DNA from: Nitrospirota bacterium
GTDB lineage: Bacteria > Nitrospirota > Nitrospiria > Nitrospirales > Nitrospiraceae
Assembly (NCBI GenBank): GCA_020028195.1
Contig: JAHWYE010000140.1
Coordinates: 1 to 5,237, forward strand
Direction of reading: 5' to 3'
DNA: 5,237 bases
Positions within the stretch are counted from its first letter, which is position 1; each line of letters starts with the position of its first letter. Positions 1 through 5,237 of the stretch are shown in pieces. Below the pieces are notes generated by a model that searched no databases, was not told the origin of the DNA, and saw only the letters and a program-made list of their open reading frames with translations. Made by a program: the position numbers and the translations under genes.

Positions 1-12
1 TTTCCCGCTCCA
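1..12 (+). tRNA. tRNA-Gly(GCC), 3' end only (cut by window edge)
   Basis: The first 12 bases read TTTCCCGCTCCA. This fits the end of a glycine tRNA: acceptor 3' strand TTCCCGC (2-8), discriminator T73 (9) and an encoded CCA (10-12). As I recall it, the E. coli tRNA-Gly(GCC) gene ends in the same 12 bases, and its 5' acceptor strand GCGGGAA would pair with this one. U73 is a known identity element of bacterial tRNA-Gly. The 5' half, anticodon and T-arm lie outside the window, so folding cannot be checked, and a 12-base match can arise by chance. No second tRNA and no clear terminator hairpin follow in bases 13-162. Confidence 0.55.
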
Positions 13-162
13 TTTAATCAATAGCTTACACGTACGTTGCCTTGCCTTCATTTAACTTCTCGTTAGGCATCCCTACGTGGTTTATGAGGGTGATTGTAAG
101 TAGTGACCCGCAGATAAAAAGCGAACAGCCCTTCTGACGCCTACAGTCGCTGCCCGATCCCC

Positions 163-1107
163 ATGACCACGCTCACTGACATTCAAAACGCTGCTGAGAT
201 CCTCCATGGTGTTGTTCATGTGACGCCGGTCCTCACCTCACGCACACTGAATCAAACCGCAGGGGCCACCGTGTTCTTGAAGTGCGAGAACTTTCAGCGA
301 GTCGGGGCCTTCAAGTTTCGTGGGGCCTACCACGCAATCGCTACGCTGCCGCCCCCTCAGCGGGCCGGACCCATTGTGACGATTTCTTCCGGCAATCATG
401 CCCAGGGGGTCGCGCTGGCCTGCCAACTTCGAGGTCTGGCGGCGCATATTGTCATGACGAAACCGATCAATCCGTTGAAACGGCAGGCTTTGACGGGGTA
501 TCACGCCACCATCCACGAGGTGGAAGATGGAGAGCAGGCTGAAAGGAAACTACGCGGTCTCCAGGAGCAGCTGAACGGCGTCTATATCCACGCGTTCAAC
601 GATCCTCGTGTCATCGCGGGACAGGGGACTGCCATGCTCGAGTTTCTCTCCGCGGTGCCGGACCTGGATGCGGTGCTGGCCCCAGTTGGAGGAGGGGGAT
701 TGCTCTCAGGCACCTGTATCGCCGGCCACGGGATCAGCCCTTCCATTGAGGTCTATGCCTGCGAGCCCACCGGAGCGCTTGACGCAATACATTCCGTGCG
801 CGAAAACCGGATTGTTCCGATGGTCGCCCCTCACACGATTGCCGAAGGACTGCGGACCAGCTTGGGTGATGTGACGCTTCCGATTCTCCGCAATCACCTT
901 GCCGGTTTTTTCCCGGTCGAGGAGAAAGAAATCGTGGAGGCGATGCGGTTCGCGTTCGAACGGCTCAAGATCGTGGTCGAGCCGTCCAGCGCTGTCGCGC
1001 TGGCTCCATTACTTAGGCGTGAAGAGGCGCTGATCGGCAAGCGGGTCGGAGTGGTCATCACGGGTGGGAATGTGGACCCCTCCTCGTTCTTTGCGACAAT
1101 ATCCTAG
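163..1107 (+). CDS. PLP-dependent threonine/serine ammonia-lyase (serine racemase-like), short form without ACT domain
   Basis: A cytosolic fold-type II PLP enzyme of 314 residues. By family, it should deaminate L-threonine to 2-oxobutyrate and/or L-serine to pyruvate, or racemise serine. Visible motifs are the Schiff-base lysine K51 in GAFKFRGA, the substrate-carboxylate loop SSGNHAQG (75-82), the phosphate-binding glycine loop GGGGL (176-180), IAEGLRTSLG (226-235), EPSSA near residue 273, and TGGNVD (300-305), whose Thr300 stands where the ring-nitrogen-binding Ser usually sits. Ser76 matches the re-face base of serine racemase (human Ser84). E201, A205 and D207 match that enzyme's divalent-metal site. 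The length fits catabolic TdcB-type or serine racemase proteins. The longer IlvA has a C-terminal regulatory domain that is absent here, so isoleucine feedback is unlikely. ATG 163 is the only start: there is an in-frame TAA at 115-117 and no ATG, GTG or TTG between. No clear Shine-Dalgarno precedes it. It stands alone on its strand. The family is sure; the main reaction is not. Confidence 0.93.
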   Translation: MTTLTDIQNAAEILHGVVHVTPVLTSRTLNQTAGATVFLKCENFQRVGAFKFRGAYHAIATLPPPQRAGPIVTISSGNHAQGVALACQLRGLAAHIVMTKPINPLKRQALTGYHATIHEVEDGEQAERKLRGLQEQLNGVYIHAFNDPRVIAGQGTAMLEFLSAVPDLDAVLAPVGGGGLLSGTCIAGHGISPSIEVYACEPTGALDAIHSVRENRIVPMVAPHTIAEGLRTSLGDVTLPILRNHLAGFFPVEEKEIVEAMRFAFERLKIVVEPSSAVALAPLLRREEALIGKRVGVVITGGNVDPSSFFATIS

Positions 1108-1124
1108 CGATGCGTGAGGAACGT

Positions 1125-1153
1125 GTGCCTGGAAGGGCAGGAAGCTCCAGCAC
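1125..1153. terminator. Weak hairpin between convergent genes
   Basis: The 51-bp gap between two convergent stop codons contains an imperfect stem. GTGC, a bulged C and TGGA (1125-1133) pair with TCCAGCAC (1146-1153) around a 12-nt loop, giving eight base pairs with one bulge. A structure here could stop transcription from both sides. Neither strand has a T-tract after it, so it is not a canonical intrinsic terminator and may be chance pairing. Confidence 0.2.
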
Positions 1154-1158
1154 CGGGT

Positions 1159-3345
1159 CTATCGTCTCGCAGCACGGAGGCTGGCAAGCAACCGGTTGGC
1201 GTGCGCCAGGTCTTCCGGTGACAGCGGGACCTTCCCGAAACGGACGCGATAGTAGAGGTGGGTGAGAGGGTGCACATATTGACTGCTATCGGGCCATCTT
1301 TGTGTTACGATCCTGCCAAATTCCAACGGAGTGTCACTCGGGTTCTTGTGGACACCACGTGACGCCAGAAGCCGCAGCAGCCGGCCATACAACTGGACGA
1401 CTGCAGCCTGCGCAGCAGTGCTTGGTTCAAGCAGGCGCCTTCCTCTCCATCGTCTTCTCAGACGCCACACCATCACGGTGACCCCGGCGATTGCCGAGGC
1501 AGCCACCATCCAGACGAGCGCGCGCCAATCCATTAGTCGTGTGTGGTGAGCGATCCAGGTCCGCCAATCCGCTACCCAACGGAGGGCGATGGAAAGAAAG
1601 CTTGCGATCTGAGTACGGGCGCTGTCGCTCCCGTCACGGATTCCGCGCGCGACCACCAACTGGTCGGCCAAACTGTACTGAATGACAAGGCGGTCCCATT
1701 TCAGCCGAAGCGAATCCGTGACCCTGCCGAACGTTGTCCACAAAGGATTCGGGACGGTTGCGGCCACGCTGGGTGTGGGGTCAAAGGTGATCCATCCTGA
1801 GCGCGGGAAATAGGCCTCGACCCACGCATGGGCGTCTCGCTGGCGGATCGTATAGTAGTTGCCGAAGTCATTCCACTCGCCGACGAGGAATCCGGTGACC
1901 AGCCGAGCCGGAATGCCTGCCGTTCGCAGCATGACAACCATGGCCGTCGCATAGTGCTCGCAATAGCCGGTCTTACGCGTGAAGAGAAAATCTTCAACGG
2001 GGCTGATGGGGGCCGCAGTGCCGACGTCCAGACTGTAACGATAGTTCGTTCGGAGGTACTGTTTGATCGCAATGGCCATCTGATGAGGACTCTTGGCCTG
2101 GCGGGTGATGTGCTGGGTCAGCTCCGTGACCTGCGCGCTCATGGTCGGAAGCTGAAGGAAGTACTTCCTAATGTGGTCTGGGTAGCTGAAAGAGGCCGCC
2201 AGCCGCTCCTCTTCCAGCAGATGATTAGGCATGGAGTGCACACGGTACTGGAACCGCGTTGAGGGGAGGTACGGCAAGGAGATCCCACCCATGGCATCAG
2301 TCTGCACGGCCAGAAAATCACCGGTCACCGAGTCTACCAGCGGCACTCCGAACAAGACGGAGGTGTCCAGGGCCTCAATCAGGATCTCCTGACGGAGGCT
2401 GGCTGACTGTGTGCCTGCCGGCCTTTCACGAGAAAAATTCGGAAGCTTGAAGGTTCCCTCAGCAGTCTGTCCCAGTGAGCGTCGGTGGGCAAGGCTGTTG
2501 ACCCAGGAGCGCCCGTTATAGAGGTCGAAGGCTGCGCCACGGAGGTACAGTCGGTCTCTGACCAGTGTCTCCTGATCCGGGAACTCGACGCGCATGACGA
2601 CGCTCGGGTCTTCCTTAACGGCGCCAATGACACCCAGGTCTACCTTCTCCGAAAAGCCCGAGGTCCTGATGACCTCCCCACGTGTCTTCTTGAAGAATCC
2701 GGCTCCGATTCGTGGGATCACAAAGAAGATGGTAATGGTGAGGCAAAACGCTCCCACGACAATGCCGTTGGTTGTCCAGAAAAATCTTGACGTGATATGG
2801 CCCGGGAAGCGGGATGCGTTCGTTGGGCTACTGAGCGAAGTCATGGCCGATCGCGCTTCATGACTCTCTTTTGTTAGGTGATAGAGCAGCAGCGTCCAGA
2901 TCGCTGCGAAGAGGTATGCAACAAAGACCAGTCCGTACCACAGCTCTACCGTGAGAGCTGCCGAAGCCAGGACTGCCACAAGGCTGATGGCATAGAGCTG
3001 TAGGAAGTCCTTGCGTTCCTTCAGATTGAAGAGCTTGTAGACCATGAGGATGACCACGAAATGGATGCCGGCCGGCAGCATGTCTTGCGAGATCCAGAGC
3101 AGATCCACCACAAAGGCGACAAAGGCCATGACCATCAGGCTATTCCAGAGCGCCGGTGATAAACGCAGAAGCTGCGTTGTGAGCCAGTTAACGGTCCATC
3201 CACACGACTGCGCGAGCCTGACCGTCAGCGCTAGGAGCCCGAGGAGGGCCAACATCAGCGGGAGTTCGGTGGTCATGGCCAGGCCTGCGAACCCGATGGC
3301 GGTCAAGAGGATGGAGCTCAGCTCAAAGGCTCGTTCAAGGTTCAT
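1159..3345 (-). CDS. tgpA: TgpA-type membrane transglutaminase (DUF3488, transglutaminase core, DUF4129)
   Basis: A 728-residue integral membrane protein. About seven hydrophobic segments lie in the N-terminal part, roughly at 9-26, 28-45, 66-85, 92-108, 114-132, 135-157 and 194-213. A DUF3488-type stretch follows, including IRTSGFSEKVDLG (226-238) and LYLRGAAFDLYNGRSW (266-281). The transglutaminase-like core has a full Cys-His-Asp triad: C462 in TGYCEHYA, H506 in DAHAWVE and D522 in FDPTP. One more membrane segment (about 609-627) leads into a basic stretch (629-637) and a DUF4129-like C-terminal tail (about 645-726). This matches Pseudomonas TgpA, in which the catalytic loop faces the periplasm; the same topology is inferred here. 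The family probably cross-links or cleaves amide bonds in envelope proteins or peptides, and its substrate is unproven. The start lies 6 bp after the DUF58 stop with only a weak ribosome site, suggesting translational coupling as the last gene of the operon. The triad is intact and no frameshift is seen. Confidence 0.95.
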   Translation of the reverse strand: MNLERAFELSSILLTAIGFAGLAMTTELPLMLALLGLLALTVRLAQSCGWTVNWLTTQLLRLSPALWNSLMVMAFVAFVVDLLWISQDMLPAGIHFVVILMVYKLFNLKERKDFLQLYAISLVAVLASAALTVELWYGLVFVAYLFAAIWTLLLYHLTKESHEARSAMTSLSSPTNASRFPGHITSRFFWTTNGIVVGAFCLTITIFFVIPRIGAGFFKKTRGEVIRTSGFSEKVDLGVIGAVKEDPSVVMRVEFPDQETLVRDRLYLRGAAFDLYNGRSWVNSLAHRRSLGQTAEGTFKLPNFSRERPAGTQSASLRQEILIEALDTSVLFGVPLVDSVTGDFLAVQTDAMGGISLPYLPSTRFQYRVHSMPNHLLEEERLAASFSYPDHIRKYFLQLPTMSAQVTELTQHITRQAKSPHQMAIAIKQYLRTNYRYSLDVGTAAPISPVEDFLFTRKTGYCEHYATAMVVMLRTAGIPARLVTGFLVGEWNDFGNYYTIRQRDAHAWVEAYFPRSGWITFDPTPSVAATVPNPLWTTFGRVTDSLRLKWDRLVIQYSLADQLVVARGIRDGSDSARTQIASFLSIALRWVADWRTWIAHHTRLMDWRALVWMVAASAIAGVTVMVWRLRRRWRGRRLLEPSTAAQAAVVQLYGRLLRLLASRGVHKNPSDTPLEFGRIVTQRWPDSSQYVHPLTHLYYRVRFGKVPLSPEDLAHANRLLASLRAARR

Positions 3346-3351
3346 GTGTGC

Positions 3352-4461
3352 TCACGCTAGCTCCGAGGCCAGGACCACTCGACTCACGCCCTGGCATGCG
3401 GCCGTGAGGCGTGGATCCGGCCAAGGCAGAACCAAGAAAACGGATTCCAAGCGCTCGCTCCCGTCGCCGAGCGTCCGGAATGCGTCCGGTACCGTAGCTG
3501 ATTCCACGATCGGGATCGGTTCACAAAGAGCCAAGGCCCTGAGAATACTGTAAAGATGGACCTCCCCGATGCCATAGGGAATTTCCAGATTCCCCACCAG
3601 CGCGCGGAGAGCATAGGACCGCTCATGAAAGAAGGCAGTCAGAGAGGCGGCCAGGGTCACCGCTCGCTCGAAGTCCTGCTCGTGGTTGCTTGGAATGGCG
3701 GTGGATAAGGCAATGGTCACGCGCCGCTGGTCTTCGGCTTCAGTTTCACGGACAATTAGCTTCGATTGTCGAGCCGTGGTCATCCAGTGGATAGCACGGG
3801 AATCATCTCCCGGTCGGTAGAGTCGGAGATTATACAGACTGGCCCCCTGTCCCCGCCGTAGCAAGGCCTGGTCATGACCCTGGATCGTGAGATCTTGGGC
3901 GAGCGTATCGGGTAGAGGTCTGAGCTCCGGGCAGACCACCATCTCTGACTCGAGAGGAAGCGTCGCTGCTTTTATGAAGAGGCCAAAGGGAAAGGGCGTC
4001 AGAAGTTTGATTGCCTGAATCCGGTAGTACCCTCTCCTCGCTACCAGAAGCGGGTAAGTGAGCAAGACCGACGCCCGCGGGGGCAAGTGAGGCAGGCGTA
4101 GGCCTCGGTCCACCGCTGCGCCCTGGACCACGTCCATCACTCGCAGCGAAAAACTGGGAATCCTCAGCTTTCGATTGGCGATGGAGAGGGTTACGGTCGT
4201 CGGTTGGTTGGCAAAGAGGTACTCCGGCAGATGTCTGCGGACTTCAAGTCTCTTCAGACATTGCTCAGAGAGCAATCCCGAGACGACGATGAGGCTCAGC
4301 AGCATCGCCAGGAGGAGATAAAGAAGGTTGTTTCCGGTGTTGATGGCGGCCAAGCCGACTGCGAGGGTGAAGAGGATGAGCTTCGTCCCTTCGGGCGTCA
4401 GCCGAATGGACCGATAGCGGTAGAGCCAGCGAACCCATTGCCTGACCCGTTCAATGCGCAT
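3352..4461 (-). CDS. DUF58-domain membrane protein, partner of MoxR ATPase and TgpA
   Basis: A 369-residue protein with a basic N-terminus (about 1-20) and two adjacent membrane segments (about 26-43 and 45-66) joined by the family's typical INTGNNLLYLLLAMLLS stretch. A beta-rich region (about 70-180) precedes the DUF58 signature at about 203-243, with LYRPGDDSRAIHW (214-226) and LIVRETEAE (235-243). A von Willebrand A-like fold is expected after it. The segment that often reads hydrophobic-LDT here reads TIALSTAIPS (249-258), so the first metal-site aspartate is replaced by S253. DUF58 proteins are regularly encoded beside MoxR ATPases and are thought to be partners or targets, and some sit next to tgpA as here. 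Its exact role is unknown. ATG 4461 is the only possible start, because an in-frame TGA sits three codons upstream. A weak GAAG lies 7 bases before it. It follows the moxR-like gene after 106 bp and precedes tgpA by 6 bp. Confidence 0.93.
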   Translation of the reverse strand: MRIERVRQWVRWLYRYRSIRLTPEGTKLILFTLAVGLAAINTGNNLLYLLLAMLLSLIVVSGLLSEQCLKRLEVRRHLPEYLFANQPTTVTLSIANRKLRIPSFSLRVMDVVQGAAVDRGLRLPHLPPRASVLLTYPLLVARRGYYRIQAIKLLTPFPFGLFIKAATLPLESEMVVCPELRPLPDTLAQDLTIQGHDQALLRRGQGASLYNLRLYRPGDDSRAIHWMTTARQSKLIVRETEAEDQRRVTIALSTAIPSNHEQDFERAVTLAASLTAFFHERSYALRALVGNLEIPYGIGEVHLYSILRALALCEPIPIVESATVPDAFRTLGDGSERLESVFLVLPWPDPRLTAACQGVSRVVLASELA

Positions 4462-4478
4462 GAGAAGTCTTCAATGCT

Positions 4479-4558
4479 CAGCAAGCAGCGATCAGCCAGA
4501 GGACCGGGGATGCTGACCCTCCTGTGACTCCCTGGGAAACGCCGGGCGCTGAACGCTG
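4479..4558. repeat. Intergenic CAGC/GCTG heptad repeats in inverted arrangement
   Basis: In the spacer between the moxR-like and DUF58 genes, CAGC occurs on the plus strand at 4479, 4486 and 4493, exactly every 7 bp. GCTG occurs at 4512, 4548 and 4555, the last two also 7 bp apart. As a result CAGCGATCAGC (4486-4496) and GCTGAACGCTG (4548-4558) are inverted copies matching at 10 of 11 positions, separated by 51 bp. They could pair in the transcript between the two genes. The pattern looks like a small dispersed intergenic repeat or a worn REP-like element. There is no T-tract, so it is not an obvious terminator. Confidence 0.45.
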
Positions 4559-4567
4559 GGTCTGGTT

Positions 4568-5237
4568 TCAGAGTGGGATGGGCACTGTTTCCAAAATATC
4601 CTGAATGACTCGCTCGGCATGCTCGGAGCTTCTCCCCTTGAACCCCTGACCGCGATGGAGCAACACCCGATGTGACAGGACGATGGGCGCCAATTCCTTG
4701 ATGTCATCTGGCAAGCAATAGTCGCGGCCCCGGGCCCGGGCCAGCGCCTTCGCTGCCTTGCACAGCGCCAGGGTGCCTCGGGTGCTCACGCCGAGGGTCA
4801 AGAGGGTGCTTTGCCTGGTTGCCAAAATGATAGCGAGGAGATAGTCCATGAGGCTGTTATCCAGGCGGACCTTTTCGACGGTGTTCTGTAGGTCGAGCAT
4901 TTCTTCTACCGTGAGCACCGGTTGCAAGTCCTCAGCTGGGTGGAGGGATTGAGGCCGGTCCAGGATCTTCTTTTCTTCCGCCGGATCAGGATAGCCGATC
5001 CGGATCCTCATCAGAAATCGGTCTAGTTGCGATTCCGGCAAGGGAAAAGTTCCGTGGTACTCTACCGGATTTTGGGTGGCGATGACCATGAAAGGTTGCC
5101 GCAGCGGATAGGTCCGACTGTCCACGGACACCTGGGCCTCGCTCATGGCCTCCAGCAGGCTGCTCTGCGTCTTGGGAGTGGTCCGGTTGATCTCATCTGC
5201 CAGGACGACATTGGCGAAAATAGGGCCAGCCATGAAC
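4568..5237 (-). CDS. MoxR-family AAA+ ATPase, 5' end beyond the window
   Basis: The last 223 residues of a MoxR-type AAA+ ATPase are present; reading continues off the right edge. The ATG at 5233 is internal, since the frame reads Phe-Met-Ala-Gly-Pro just before FANVVLADE as in full-length family members. Counting from that Met, the Walker B is VVLADE (9-14; D13, E14), followed by INRTTPKTQ. Sensor 1 is ATQNP (N55), the arginine-finger region is LDRF (R72), and a sensor-2-type segment is GVSTRG (R152) in the C-terminal lid. Walker A and roughly 100 residues are missing off-window, judging by the usual length of about 320. MoxR ATPases are cytosolic, oligomeric, chaperone-like enzymes that mature or remodel partners, often the DUF58 or VWA protein encoded next door. 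It is the first visible gene of the moxR-DUF58-tgpA series. All visible catalytic residues are intact. Confidence 0.95.
   Translation of the reverse strand, partial: FMAGPIFANVVLADEINRTTPKTQSSLLEAMSEAQVSVDSRTYPLRQPFMVIATQNPVEYHGTFPLPESQLDRFLMRIRIGYPDPAEEKKILDRPQSLHPAEDLQPVLTVEEMLDLQNTVEKVRLDNSLMDYLLAIILATRQSTLLTLGVSTRGTLALCKAAKALARARGRDYCLPDDIKELAPIVLSHRVLLHRGQGFKGRSSEHAERVIQDILETVPIPL

Noticed and set aside
30..37. Perfect 8-bp palindrome ACGTACGT
   Set aside because: It is a single short occurrence with no repeat or neighbouring operator structure.
50..68. ATTTAAC and GTTAGGC, which match the integron attC core patterns RYYYAAC and GTTRRRY
   Set aside because: They are only 19 bases apart end to end, too short for an attC site. 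A full site ending at GTTAGGC would need a matching left half in bases 1-20, where none exists and the probable tRNA end lies. There is no integrase and no second site after the gene.
94..118. TTGTAA (94-99) and GATAAA (113-118) as a sigma-70 promoter for the dehydratase
   Set aside because: The spacer is 13 bp instead of about 17, and both boxes are poor matches. No better pair was found in 13-162.
238..542. Open frames on both strands within the dehydratase gene
   Set aside because: They overlap the region coding for the PLP lysine and GNH motifs and look like nothing known.
1828..2262. 144-codon open frame on the plus strand inside tgpA
   Set aside because: It lies fully antisense to the conserved transglutaminase core and its translation shows no recognisable domain; open antisense frames are expected at this GC content.
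3044..3553. 169-codon open frame on the plus strand across the tgpA/DUF58 junction
   Set aside because: It is antisense to two well-supported genes and its Ser/Arg/Thr-rich translation is typical of a shadow frame.
4204..4527. 107-codon plus-strand open frame over the DUF58 start and the spacer
   Set aside because: It is antisense to the DUF58 membrane segments, its charged translation is explained by complementing hydrophobic codons, and no ribosome site is evident.
4529..4537. TCCCTGGGA palindrome as a terminator after the MoxR-like gene
   Set aside because: The stem is only four base pairs with a one-base centre and no T-tract follows.
5231..5233. ATG at 5233 as the start of the MoxR-like gene
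   Set aside because: The frame stays open to the window edge, Walker A would be missing, and the residues around it match the middle of the family.

Overview
The window is an ordinary-looking bacterial chromosome segment, with GC in the mid-to-high 50s by eye. It carries two convergent transcription units and the edge of a tRNA gene. Encoded CCA at the tRNA end, dense GC-rich genes and a MoxR/DUF58/transglutaminase cluster indicate a bacterium. The protein styles would suit a Gram-negative lineage such as Nitrospirota or a proteobacterium-like group, but taxonomy cannot be fixed from the sequence alone.

Left part: bases 1-12 match the 3' end of a tRNA-Gly(GCC), cut by the window edge. Bases 13-162 hold no gene and no convincing promoter. 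Bases 163-1107 (+) encode a short, ACT-less, PLP fold-type II threonine/serine dehydratase that also carries residues typical of serine racemase. It converges on the next unit across a 51-bp gap holding one weak hairpin.

Right part, all on the minus strand and read from right to left: a MoxR-family AAA+ ATPase (5' end outside the window), a 106-bp spacer with GCTG/CAGC heptad repeats in inverted arrangement, a membrane-anchored DUF58 protein (4461-3352), and, after a 6-bp gap, a TgpA-type membrane transglutaminase (3345-1159). This is the widely conserved moxR-DUF58-tgpA module. The ATPase is thought to act as a chaperone-like remodeller in the cytosol. The DUF58 protein is a membrane-anchored partner. 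The transglutaminase presents a Cys-His-Asp catalytic domain, most likely on the periplasmic side. The substrate of the system is not established.

No mobile element, CRISPR array or phage gene was seen. The points most worth a second look are the serine-racemase-like residues of the PLP enzyme, the lost metal-site aspartate in the DUF58 protein, the intact but substrate-orphan transglutaminase, the inverted heptad repeats between the moxR-like and DUF58 genes, and the tRNA edge.
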